Below, in pieces: positions 33,925-41,028 of a stretch of DNA of 46,033 nucleotides (positions are counted from its first letter, which is position 1; each line of letters begins with the position of its first letter). A model generated the notes under the pieces. That model was not told where the DNA came from. It ran no database searches and saw only the letters and a list, made by a program, of their open reading frames with translations. The translations under genes were made by a program, and so were the position numbers. The stretch covers positions 1 to 46,033 of the IMG/VR virus record IMGVR_UViG_3300034013_000139; one strand, 5' to 3'. The DNA is from a virus.

Positions 33925-34737
33925 TTACATGAGAGTTGTTTTCAGAACGGTAACGGCATTCATCTGCACATAGAAACGCGCGTCGAACATGGAACACATT
34001 TCGGCACAGTGCTTCTGGAACTCAAGATACCTGTCGAACGGTACACCATGCCCGCCAGCAACAGGATCAGTCACAACAAACTGCTTACCACGCCACAGGA
34101 TATTGCCATCGTGCATGTCAACGCCAACGTCTATGCTACGCTTACGCATCATAGCAGAGAACTCTCCCCACAGACGCTCAAGCGGAGACAGGTGCTTGAC
34201 TTCAAGCGGCATACCATTAGCTACGTTGTAATGGATCGTTGCAAGCTTCTTGGCAGTTTCCCACGGATGTTGATCCGGGTTCTTGTCAAGCTTCTCCATC
34301 AGCGCATAGCCGTACTCGCTGTCGCTTTCGTACTTAGGCAATGCAAGAGCGTACACACGAGGCAGCGCAGCATTACCAGTACCACGACGATACGCGAACG
34401 CACAGAACGCAATCCAGCAACCGTAGCCATCCTTGACGCTGAACTTCTTGATAGCGTTGCCGTTGATCGTTTCAACAGCCGAGCCATAGTAGCCCTTACC
34501 AAGAGTACCATATTCGCGGCGCTCATTGAACATTCCAGCGGGATCGCGGATGAACTCTTCCCGATCAGCGTTGATATCAACAGGCTTGTTGATGATCGCA
34601 CTGACAGCCTGCTCAACAGGCAGATCAATGGTAGCACCTTCTGGTCTGTATGCCTGCACTGACTTAAGCACAGGGTCGCGCTTCATTTGAATAACCCACG
34701 GGTTATCAGCGAACATAATACGGTGTTCTTGCGCCAT
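33925..34737 (-). CDS. Protein kinase-like protein, T7 gp0.7-type
   Basis: The 270-residue protein has the layout of a protein kinase domain. A glycine-rich loop (GKGYYGS, 80-86) is followed by the ATP-contacting lysine in AIKKF (K97 or K98), the catalytic loop DMHDGN (D207, N212) and a TDP metal site (D224) replacing DFG. Early T7 gp0.7 phosphorylates host RNA polymerase and other proteins to favour phage transcription; the same role is likely here. It starts behind AGGAGATACCTCAA and lies early in the reading order, well before the RNA polymerase gene. Pseudokinase activity cannot be excluded. Confidence 0.8.
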   Translation of the reverse strand: MAQEHRIMFADNPWVIQMKRDPVLKSVQAYRPEGATIDLPVEQAVSAIINKPVDINADREEFIRDPAGMFNERREYGTLGKGYYGSAVETINGNAIKKFSVKDGYGCWIAFCAFAYRRGTGNAALPRVYALALPKYESDSEYGYALMEKLDKNPDQHPWETAKKLATIHYNVANGMPLEVKHLSPLERLWGEFSAMMRKRSIDVGVDMHDGNILWRGKQFVVTDPVAGGHGVPFDRYLEFQKHCAEMCSMFDARFYVQMNAVTVLKTTLM

Positions 34738-34804
34738 TTGAGGTATCTCCTGTTAAGATGGACACAGTAGGACAGACGCTCACGCATCTGCCCAGCTTCA
34801 CCCA

Positions 34805-34993
34805 TCACATCGTAATGGCAATCGGGTACGGCACAAGATGCTGCTTTGCCAACCGACGCCGTGCGATAGCCAACCCGACCTTCTCGAAGTTCGACTTCGT
34901 GACGTTTGCCAGTTCCTGTGCATCCAGCACACGATCCAGCACATATTCGACTGTCACACTAGACAGCCCGACGATCCCAACCTTTATACGCAT
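34805..34993 (-). CDS. Hypothetical small protein (62 aa)
   Basis: The frame begins MRIKVGIVGLSSVTVEYVLD, which suggests a strand-turn-helix core; the end is basic (RRRLAKQHLVPYPIAITM). AAGGAG precedes the ATG, which lies 35 bases inside the preceding membrane-protein gene. No family recognised. Confidence 0.55.
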   Translation of the reverse strand: MRIKVGIVGLSSVTVEYVLDRVLDAQELANVTKSNFEKVGLAIARRRLAKQHLVPYPIAITM

Positions 34994-35312
34994 TTATATT
35001 CTCCTTGAGTTTGATTGACAGAGGCGACGGATAGTCGATGGTGATAAACCCACACCGTTTAACATACTTGATCTTGCTGTAGCCGTAGCAATACCGCCCT
35101 GCTGTAAGAAACAGAGCAAGCAGCAGGCCAGAGCAAGTGGCGATAAGTTCACCGCCTAGTGTGCCGTGCATGAACAACAGCAGACCGACAGTAAAGAACA
35201 CGTCGATGTAAGTCGCATAGCCAAAGATCAACTTGATCGGCACAACTCGTGCTAGTGTCACCATGATGGCCAAGCAGGTAATGACAGATGAAGCTAGTGC
35301 GACGGAAAGCAT
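34959..35312 (-). CDS. Membrane protein with about three transmembrane segments (117 aa)
   Basis: Hydrophobic segments lie at ~4-22, ~33-49 and ~56-72, followed by a basic cytoplasmic tail (YSKIKYVKRCGF). It could be an inner-membrane protein acting on the host early in infection, but no family is recognised. It is separated by one base from the next upstream gene. Confidence 0.65.
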   Translation of the reverse strand: MLSVALASSVITCLAIMVTLARVVPIKLIFGYATYIDVFFTVGLLLFMHGTLGGELIATCSGLLLALFLTAGRYCYGYSKIKYVKRCGFITIDYPSPLSIKLKENINAYKGWDRRAV

Positions 35313-35313
35313 A

Positions 35314-35496
35314 TCAAACGTCCTTCTCGATTACAGGCTGCATGACACCACCTTTGTCGTACCATGCCTCATAGCCAATTACTTGGCCTTGCTTGCGGAC
35401 AGCCCGCGCCTCATTCCGACTGCCGCCAGCTTGATGCCGCCAGTAGTCGCCGTGTAGTAAGGCACGTTCCCGTGTTGTGAACAATGCACGTTCCAT
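35314..35496 (-). CDS. Hypothetical small basic protein (60 aa)
   Basis: The protein is Arg-rich in its first half (RERALLHGDYWRHQAGGSRNEARAVRK) and has a beta-like end. It overlaps the upstream gene by one base. Small basic early proteins of T7-like phages often inhibit host functions, but nothing here identifies a target. Confidence 0.55.
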   Translation of the reverse strand: MERALFTTRERALLHGDYWRHQAGGSRNEARAVRKQGQVIGYEAWYDKGGVMQPVIEKDV

Positions 35497-35753
35497 CAGA
35501 AGATATCCACGATCTTGATGCCCGGATCAAGACGTGCAGCATCGAATGCTTTCGCGTTGTACTCGTCGTCCATGTTACCGATCATGTGGTCAATCAGCTT
35601 CATGCGGATATCACGCTCACCCGCCTTGAATGTGAACATATACACGCCATTGAGCCAATGCGCGGTATACACGACATTCACTTTCCTGCGGAACGGATTG
35701 CATGGCACAGGCCGACCCAGCGATGCATAGAAGTCTTTGATGCGGTTAAACAT
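35496..35753 (-). CDS. Hypothetical protein (85 aa)
   Basis: The start is chosen at ATG 35753 (MFNRIKDFYASLGRPVP), behind AAAAGGAAT; a longer frame to 35813 has no ribosome site. The protein is soluble, with a probable beta hairpin (VYTAHWLNGVYMFTFKAGE) and a C-terminal acidic stretch. No family recognised. Confidence 0.6.
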   Translation of the reverse strand: MFNRIKDFYASLGRPVPCNPFRRKVNVVYTAHWLNGVYMFTFKAGERDIRMKLIDHMIGNMDDEYNAKAFDAARLDPGIKIVDIF

Positions 35754-35823
35754 GGCGTTATTCCTTTTGCTAGATGAACGCAAGTCAGTGCCCGCTGTTA
35801 CACAGGCACTCACATTTCGTGCA

Positions 35824-35898
35824 TCACTTGCTCATACGCAGGATTGCATAGAGCATGAAGATTAGGGCGCAATACAGCGCAATACCTGCTGCCAGCAT
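35824..35898 (-). CDS. Tiny membrane peptide (24 aa)
   Basis: This frame starts in a TAATG overlap with the preceding stop and encodes MLAAGIALYCALIFMLYAIL plus four residues, one membrane helix. Translational coupling supports it, but the length makes it uncertain. Confidence 0.42.
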   Translation of the reverse strand: MLAAGIALYCALIFMLYAILRMSK

Positions 35899-36416
35899 TA
35901 GTGCGCAGGTTCCATAGCAGCTTCGATAGCCAGCAACACGCCGGGATGATCGGCCAGCAGCAGCTTGACGAACTGCAAGCGGTCAATCTCATTCTTCGCA
36001 AGCTTCGCATGGACCGCCGTGGCGTAGTCCTTCGCATCGAATGCCTTGGCAGCTTTCACGTCAAGACCGAGGAAAGTGTCCATAGCTTCGCTGTAGATGG
36101 AAGCGCCGTTGTCCACGAGTTGCTGCAAGTCAGCGAACTTCTCAGACGGGCCGAAATTGTCGCCTGCTTTGAAGCGATAGCCATATTCGGCTTTCGTGTC
36201 GATCTGGCCTGTGACGCCACCCAAGGCAACGCCCACGATCTTGAGGATACGCTGTTTCATACGCGGCTCAACGCCCATGGCAAGACGCGCCAACGGTGTC
36301 CAATCGCGGGTGTCCAGCCAATGCTGCATGGCGACCATCGTGATAGCCACAGCCTTGCTGGTGTGAGACTTGTGCGACTTTACAAAAGACGCAATCTGCT
36401 GGTTGATAGAAGTCAT
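35898..36416 (-). CDS. Hypothetical protein, first early gene (172 aa)
   Basis: The helical soluble protein (MTSINQQIASFVKSHKSHTSK start) is the first gene after the 1.55 kb leader and so likely the first translated on infection. It has Ala- and Lys-rich helices and no recognised motif. The ribosome site AAAGGG lies between the start and a large inverted repeat. First genes in this position often counter host defence or host transcription, as T7 0.3 does; similarity to those was not seen. Confidence 0.7.
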   Translation of the reverse strand: MTSINQQIASFVKSHKSHTSKAVAITMVAMQHWLDTRDWTPLARLAMGVEPRMKQRILKIVGVALGGVTGQIDTKAEYGYRFKAGDNFGPSEKFADLQQLVDNGASIYSEAMDTFLGLDVKAAKAFDAKDYATAVHAKLAKNEIDRLQFVKLLLADHPGVLLAIEAAMEPAH

Positions 36417-36437
36417 GTTAATGCCCTTTCATTGGCT

Positions 36438-36560
36438 GGTGATAGAATACTGCCAAGGATTGAAACATGCTGTTGCTATTGTCGCTGATATCACTCCACC
36501 GTGGCGGTCCATCGTGCATTTTGTGGACAAGCCGCATGTCCTTGGCAGTACACTATCACC
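36438..36560 (-). repeat. Large inverted repeat just before the first early gene
   Basis: The 22-base arms (36438-36459 and 36539-36560) pair at 20 positions. After a 6-base bulge the stem continues with ACATGC/GCATGT. On the minus strand this is a 123-base stem-loop ending 22 bases before the start codon at 36416, next to its ribosome site. RNA stability, an RNase III site or a terminus-related structure are possible roles. Confidence 0.85.
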
Positions 36561-37109
36561 CTAGCTATACGCTGATACCCATTGCTAATGCAAAGATCAT
36601 GTTGGCATGACTTAGTAACGCTATATAGATCGGGTGTAGTGCGCTTTCCCGTGTAGCCTTTATGTATACGCTATTAGGGCGACCAGCACTGTGCTAAGCA
36701 ATGCGTTGTCCTTTACCCGACAAGTCGGTGTCACTGGTGCATCGCAGGCCGGGTCCACGGTTATCCTGCTACTGTACGGCCTATCCAGCCACCCTAACGG
36801 TTATGCCGCATTGTGTAACTATTGCCACACTCAACAGCGCCGCATCATAGGGATGCACATATCACCTGTTTTCGACAAGGCACAGTCAAGCCCGTTCCTT
36901 TATAGTGCGGTCGCAGCACTCGCCCGGTCGCAGAACTCAGCATCACTGCCTTGCCCTACGTCTAGACACTATTCACCCAAAGCCGCAGGCGGTTCATTCG
37001 TTCAGCGCTTCCCAAGCCCGCAGGCCCTTCCTGTCGCTTACTAGGGATGCCGTTCCCTGTCGCTTTCGATGTTTATAGTTATACAGGCTTTTTCGGTACG
37101 TTCAAGCAC

Positions 37110-37136
37110 AAAAAACACTGATAAATCAATCACTTA
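37110..37136. repeat. 27-bp direct repeat, copy 1
   Basis: The perfect 27-base sequence beginning AAAAAACACTGATAAATC recurs 87 bases away at 37197-37223. Both lie in the non-coding leader. Short direct repeats near the terminal repeats are a T7 feature. Confidence 0.93.
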
Positions 37137-37196
37137 CAAGATAGTTTCATTTGAACGGTATCGTACAGTTATACCCTAGAACCTACTCAACAGTTC

Positions 37197-37223
37197 AAAA
37201 AACACTGATAAATCAATCACTTA
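37197..37223. repeat. 27-bp direct repeat, copy 2
   Basis: Identical to 37110-37136 over 27 bases. Each copy is preceded by a GTTC or TTCAA segment. Three imperfect 11-base TTCGTT units follow at 37240-37272. Confidence 0.93.
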
Positions 37224-37380
37224 GCCTATCTTGTCCTATGTTCGTTGCTAATTCGTTCCTGATTCGTTCTCTTCTGCCTGTTGTGTATGAATAGATATCG
37301 CGCGTGTAGTATATTCTTATACGCGCGTGTATGCCTTGCTTGCATGGTATCCAGCGACCATACCTAACTACAGGTTGAGT

Positions 37381-37560
37381 GCTTATTATAGGTATATTAA
37401 GACTATATTAAGAAGATATATTAACTTAATATATTATAAGTAATATTATACATATATTATCTTAATATCTTATCTAATACTTAATAAGACTATATTATAA
37501 CCTATTATATACATATCATATATAACGTATGTACCATACACTGTAACTGATACCTTAATC
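37381..37560. other. Very AT-rich block in the leader
   Basis: The first 60 bases contain only ten G or C, and the block is dense in TATA and TTAATAT steps. It is a candidate easily melted region for replication initiation or a cluster of host promoter -10 elements. No unique -35/-10 pair stands out. Confidence 0.6.
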
Positions 37561-37634
37561 AGTCTTATATCTAACAGTTATAATCTGCTCTGTTATTCGG
37601 TAAGACATAGATACACTGGATCAGTGAGTATGTA

Positions 37635-37656
37635 TTATCCATAAAGGATACCCGGA
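37635..37656 (-). promoter_or_regulatory. Candidate phage RNA polymerase promoter in the leader
   Basis: On the minus strand it reads CTTCCGGG, TATCC, TTTATGGATAA, with the same 5-base spacing as the other three copies. Transcription from here would run through the leader into the early genes. Confidence 0.65.
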
Positions 37657-37893
37657 AGCTAAGGCATTGATAATCAATGATTAATTAATGGTTTATAACA
37701 GTAGGGCTAACAGGCACTAATTGAGTTTAACATATGAGTTATTCATGCAGGTTATATGAGTGAAAAGGTAATTGATGCACACACAAGCCTGCATGATATC
37801 AAGCAATGATCAATCAATGATTAACCCATGATTAACAGGCATACCCCCATGGGGGAACTGTGCGCGCTGTGGATATCTATACCTCCACACAAT

Positions 37894-37922
37894 TTTATAC
37901 CAAATTTTGACATTTGCTTTAA
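37894..37922 (-). promoter_or_regulatory. Candidate host sigma-70 promoter for early genes
   Basis: On the minus strand TTAAAG and TATAAA are separated by exactly 17 bases, with an extended -10 TGG before TATAAA. It is the best host-type promoter seen in the leader, upstream of all early genes. The -35 match is weak (3 of 6). Confidence 0.45.
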
Positions 37923-37971
37923 TAGTGGAGTACACGAGCATACACCCATGTACTCCTCCATCGTAAACTGC

Positions 37972-38259
37972 TTACACAGTACCAGTACCATCAAACACTA
38001 CGCGCTTACCGCCCGCAGAATACAGCTTGATCTTGCCACCAGTCGTGCTGAACGCCCACAGCACCAGAGTATCACCTTGCTTGATGATGACCTCAGTTGC
38101 TTCACCAGCAATGACCGCAGGGCCATCAGTAGGTGCCGTTGCTTTCCGACCAATCTTCACGTCAGTCTTGTTCGTCAGGATATACAGATGGTTCCCGACC
38201 TCAGCTACAGCAGCCGAAATGTTCGTCCACGTGTTAGCCGCCAAAAGTACTTCTTTCAT
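37972..38259 (-). CDS. Hypothetical beta-rich protein, possible virion decoration (95 aa)
   Basis: The protein starts MKEVLLAANTWTNISAAVAE behind GGAGA and seems to be all beta (HLYILTNKTDVKIGRK, GDTLVLWAFSTTGGKIKLYS). It is the last gene of the late region, behind another beta-rich repetitive protein. Small beta domains of this kind often decorate heads or fibres, but no family is recognised. Confidence 0.6.
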   Translation of the reverse strand: MKEVLLAANTWTNISAAVAEVGNHLYILTNKTDVKIGRKATAPTDGPAVIAGEATEVIIKQGDTLVLWAFSTTGGKIKLYSAGGKRVVFDGTGTV

Positions 38260-38365
38260 TGTTCTCTCCAATACTGTTATGTCTGCTGTTATGATCCCCG
38301 CAGACTTCGTGGGAGGACCGCCAGAGGCCCATTCGTGATCCGGCTACCCTTGGTCGGATAATCCA

Positions 38366-38406
38366 GAGAAGGTCAATTCTCGCCCGTCTGGCGAAGCGCC
38401 GTGGGC
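38366..38406 (-). other. Two adjacent hairpins between the last two late genes
   Basis: On the minus strand GCCC-(AC)GGCG-CTT-CGCC-GGGC (38382-38406) is followed by GAGAA-TTGACC-TTCTC (38366-38381). They fill part of a 158-base gap without a gene. There is no T-run; they may tune readthrough or mRNA decay. Confidence 0.4.
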
Positions 38407-38417
38407 AATTCCGCGCC

Positions 38418-39326
38418 TTACGGAGCCGTGTAGCCCTGAGCATTGATCCGAACGGTCCCGGTGGCCGAGAGGTTCGCGTTCAACGCAGTGTTTGCCGTAG
38501 CGAGTAGATGCGTAACTGCAAAGTCGAGTTGCACAGGCACGTTGATCGGCAGAGGAAGCCGGAAGCGTTCCGTAGCACCATCTAGGATAATCAGTTCCAC
38601 CGTTGCTGCACCAGTGTTAATCACCTGAGCGCCTGTGATGTGTCGTTTAAGACCAGCACCAGCAGCCGCAGCAAGAGCCTGAGCAGTAGTAGTCGTGAGT
38701 GCCAGTGAGGCATTCCATGCAGTTTCAGCAACACCGCCGTTCTTAACGAGCAATTGACCCGCAGGCGTCATAGTGTGGTCTACAGCATCACCAGCAACGA
38801 ACGTAGTCTGGTGAGTAGCACGCACTCGGCCACCAACTCGAACAGCGTTACCAGCGATAGCAACGTCTTCGGCACCTTGACCAACAGCAGTTGCGTTTAC
38901 CGTAGGCGTACCAGAGATAGTAACAGCCGGGGTTCCTGAAATAGACACCGCACCGGATACAGGTTGTGTAGTGATTACACCAGCCTCAGTTTCTTGCATA
39001 GTATACACGGCAGTACCACTACCATGCGCGGTTGCCCGAAGCCGGAAGTACGTATATCCGCTGATATCAAACTCCCACGAGTATGCAGGAGCAGCACCGA
39101 GCGTACCAGTTGCAGTTTCTACCACGTTAGTACTGCGAATGCCCTGAATAGGCACCCAAGTGCCGTTTACACCATCAGTACTGTCAACACTTGCTTCAAA
39201 TGCAGTAGCGTGACCAGCAAAAGTACCGCTGAGTTGGACAGTAAGACCAGTCTCACGAGTACGATACACACGAGTTTGTGCGTTTGCGGTGATAGTTACC
39301 GCTGTCCGTTCTTTTTGTTTCGTCAT
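38418..39326 (-). CDS. Predicted virion surface protein, head-fibre or decoration type (302 aa)
   Basis: The protein is Thr/Ala/Gly-rich and beta-structured. The N-terminal half looks like an Ig-type or carbohydrate-binding fold (TVQLSGTFAGHATAFEASVD to YFRLRATAHGSGTAVY). The middle has SGTPAVTISGTPTVNA repeats, and the C-terminal half another beta domain. Such proteins are typically attached to phage heads or tails. It lies after the lysis genes, outside the main structural block. The call rests on composition and layout only. Confidence 0.6.
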   Translation of the reverse strand: MTKQKERTAVTITANAQTRVYRTRETGLTVQLSGTFAGHATAFEASVDSTDGVNGTWVPIQGIRSTNVVETATGTLGAAPAYSWEFDISGYTYFRLRATAHGSGTAVYTMQETEAGVITTQPVSGAVSISGTPAVTISGTPTVNATAVGQGAEDVAIAGNAVRVGGRVRATHQTTFVAGDAVDHTMTPAGQLLVKNGGVAETAWNASLALTTTTAQALAAAAGAGLKRHITGAQVINTGAATVELIILDGATERFRLPLPINVPVQLDFAVTHLLATANTALNANLSATGTVRINAQGYTAP

Positions 39327-39327
39327 A

Positions 39328-39543
39328 TTACCTCGCTCCTGCCGTTACAGCAGCAATAAGTCGAGTACCTGTGATGATGCTTTCATCGCACTCAGGCACG
39401 TTACAGTCCGCGAGTGCAGCGGCGTGATCTTTCGCAAGCGGGAGTACTGATTGCTTGATCGCAGTCGTACTATTCGGCGTACTTACGCAGCCACTCACGA
39501 GCATCGTCAACAGTAAGGTTCCGCACACTGTCAATCGCTTCAT
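39328..39543 (-). CDS. Outer-membrane spanin lipoprotein, Rz1-like
   Basis: The 71-residue protein starts MKRLTVCGTLLLTMLVSGC, a lipoprotein signal peptide with lipobox LVSG before the cysteine at 19. It overlaps the Rz-like gene by 74 bases in another frame, the usual nested spanin arrangement. It would pair with Rz to fuse inner and outer membranes in the last step of lysis. GGAGAG precedes the ATG. Confidence 0.82.
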   Translation of the reverse strand: MKRLTVCGTLLLTMLVSGCVSTPNSTTAIKQSVLPLAKDHAAALADCNVPECDESIITGTRLIAAVTAGAR

Positions 39544-39712
39544 TGATACTCTCCATCGTTTGTTCATAAGCCTCTGCTTCTTTCGCTTTCTGCTTCATGC
39601 GCTCGTCTCGCGTAGCATCGTACCGAATATACAGTACAGCGCCGACCAGAATAGCAATGGCGAGAGCCGGTTTCCACCAAGCCCTCGCCAAGGTCCACCA
39701 CAGACCGATCAC
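39470..39712 (-). CDS. Inner-membrane spanin, Rz-like
   Basis: The 80-residue protein has one N-terminal membrane segment (~14-30, KPALAIAILVGAVLYIR), followed by a charged coiled coil (residues 35-70) reaching into the periplasm. The gene overlaps the holin-like gene by four bases and contains the Rz1-like start. Together they form the spanin complex. Confidence 0.85.
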   Translation of the reverse strand: MIGLWWTLARAWWKPALAIAILVGAVLYIRYDATRDERMKQKAKEAEAYEQTMESINEAIDSVRNLTVDDAREWLRKYAE

Positions 39713-39936
39713 TTAGGCACTTCCTCGGCCTTACCAACGGGTGTGTTAGTAATGGTCCGCATGTAAGCGTTCACCGTGATCACCGCGAGAGTGTAGAGAG
39801 GATACCACTCAGGCGGAATTACCGACCCAAACTGCGGGTCAACCAACACTGCCAGCACCACATCGACAATCAGAGGGAAAGTCATAACGAGGTTCACCAG
39901 CAGCGTACGAAATCCTTTAAGAAACTCGAATTTCAT
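39709..39936 (-). CDS. Holin-like small membrane protein (75 aa)
   Basis: Two hydrophobic segments are visible (~11-33 and ~44-59), with a charged C-terminus (NTPVGKAEEVPK). It lies between endolysin and spanin genes with 4-base overlaps, the normal place for a holin that times lysis by opening the inner membrane. The frame at 43159 is a second candidate. Confidence 0.72.
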   Translation of the reverse strand: MKFEFLKGFRTLLVNLVMTFPLIVDVVLAVLVDPQFGSVIPPEWYPLYTLAVITVNAYMRTITNTPVGKAEEVPK

Positions 39937-40661
39937 TGCTTCTTACCTTTCAGAAACGACAGAATGAAGGCCATCAGGCTTTGTTTCTGCGTATGTTGTG
40001 GCTTCAAAGCAGCCTCATGGCGCTTCAAAACCGTATACCAGTCCATTGCAGCACGAGCAATCTGCGCTCCTTGCGTACGAACGTCACCATTCACGATATC
40101 ACGCGCTTGCGTAAGGCGTTGATGCGTCGGTTCAGTACCCACAGGGCAGTATGTCTCGAACTTACGGTTGCGGAAACGGCCATTATGGATACCATCGTAC
40201 ATGATAAACAGCGCAGTTTCCCAATCGAGTGCAAGATCGGGGTTATTAACGAGCGGTTTGCCCGTAAGAACCTCGTATTTCTTGTAGTTGTCCAGCCAAG
40301 TGATCTGTACAAGACCGCGACCATAGTAAGATTTGCCGTTAATCGGCGTTACATAGTCGTGTTTGATAAGACCACGCGCCATAGCGTTCCGTACTGCTGC
40401 ACGAGCCTGAGCATCGGTGATTGTCGGACCAGACAGCGTAGCACCCTCTCGAATAGGTTGATACCAGTAAGCCGTTTCATGTCCAGCAGTAGCCAGATTG
40501 TATGCAATCTCGGCAATCCGGTAGTTATTCTTAAGCCCGTACTCCACGATACGCAGAATGCCATCATCGGCACCCTGCTTTAGCTTCGTATCAGTAGAAC
40601 GCAACCAATCGACAAGGAAGTTCTGCTCTTGTGCCGTACGTTCTCGCTTAGTTGGTGCCAT
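39933..40661 (-). CDS. Endolysin, glycoside hydrolase 19 family
   Basis: The 242-residue enzyme cleaves peptidoglycan glycan strands at lysis. GH19 features are ATAGHETAYWYQPIREGA with catalytic glutamates E62 and E72, and GRGLVQITWLDNYKKYE (115-131). No signal peptide, so export needs the holin. ATG 40661 behind GAGGG is preferred over a GTG nine bases upstream. The start lies within the end of the previous gene. Confidence 0.92.
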   Translation of the reverse strand: MAPTKRERTAQEQNFLVDWLRSTDTKLKQGADDGILRIVEYGLKNNYRIAEIAYNLATAGHETAYWYQPIREGATLSGPTITDAQARAAVRNAMARGLIKHDYVTPINGKSYYGRGLVQITWLDNYKKYEVLTGKPLVNNPDLALDWETALFIMYDGIHNGRFRNRKFETYCPVGTEPTHQRLTQARDIVNGDVRTQGAQIARAAMDWYTVLKRHEAALKPQHTQKQSLMAFILSFLKGKKQ

Positions 40662-41028
40662 CGGCGGCACCCTCGGTCTTGGTCGGTTCAGATTGCCCTT
40701 CCTGCTTCACAGGATCGTCGCCTGTGGGCTGTTCGGGTTCTGCCGGGGCCTCAGTAGCCTCTGGCTCAGACGCCTCTCCACGGGCCGCTGCCGCAGCTAT
40801 AGCCGCAGCACGAGTTTCGGCCTGCATTTCATACCGACGCTTTGCAAACAGGTATAGTACCTTAAGCGTATCCATTAGTGCTTCGTTCTTCTCCGGGTTC
40901 CCGGTCTGGCGTTCAATAGCCTTAAGCACTTCGTTCTTCATCTTGTACAGGAAACCAGTCTTGTCCTGCGGGAACGTCAGCAGTCGCGGGTTCAGTACGC
41001 CTTCGTTCGGATCAGTCTTGTCAGTCAT
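40648..41028 (-). CDS. Hypothetical protein with acidic low-complexity tail (126 aa)
   Basis: The N-terminal 75 residues are helical and basic; the last 45 are Ala/Glu/Pro-rich and probably disordered (EASEPEATEAPAEPEQ). It lies between large terminase and endolysin with overlaps on both sides. No family recognised; a packaging or lysis accessory role would fit the position. Confidence 0.6.
   Translation of the reverse strand: MTDKTDPNEGVLNPRLLTFPQDKTGFLYKMKNEVLKAIERQTGNPEKNEALMDTLKVLYLFAKRRYEMQAETRAAAIAAAAARGEASEPEATEAPAEPEQPTGDDPVKQEGQSEPTKTEGAADGTN

Larger units (their letters stand above)
36417..37971. other. Non-coding leader, probable terminal region of the phage genome
   Basis: No convincing gene is visible on either strand in these 1555 bases. 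They hold a 22-base-arm inverted repeat (36438-36560), imperfect repeats CCCAAAGCCGCAGG/CCCAAGCCCGCAGG near 36980-37030, 27-base direct repeats (37110, 37197), three 11-base TTCGTT units (37240-37272), a repeated CGCGCGTGTA (37299, 37322), an AT-rich block (37381-37560; 10 G+C in the first 60 bases), a phage promoter motif, a 9-bp inverted repeat TCATGCAGG (37743/37788), repeated ATGATTAAC (~37818), a CCCCCATGGGGG palindrome (37844) and a host-type promoter. T7-like genomes keep terminal repeats and early promoters between terminase/lysis and early genes, so the ends are inferred to lie here. In a circular assembly the terminal repeat appears only once. Confidence 0.7.

Noticed and set aside
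36640-36672. Plus-strand promoter-like element with CCTTTATGTAT in the leader
   Set aside because: Spacing is six bases, the CCGGG core is broken and it would point away from all early genes.
36700-37010. Possible short minus-strand gene of about 33 residues (MLSSATGRVLRPHYK) and a 117-residue plus-strand frame
   Set aside because: Weak ribosome site, no coupling and no protein-like composition in a region otherwise without genes.
36417-37971. CRISPR array or tRNA genes in the leader
   Set aside because: Direct repeats occur only twice or irregularly, no regular spacers exist, and no cloverleaf could be drawn.
38234-38443. 69-residue minus-strand frame between the last two late genes
   Set aside because: It overlaps both neighbours, is Arg-rich by chance of GC content and lies over two hairpins; no ribosome site.
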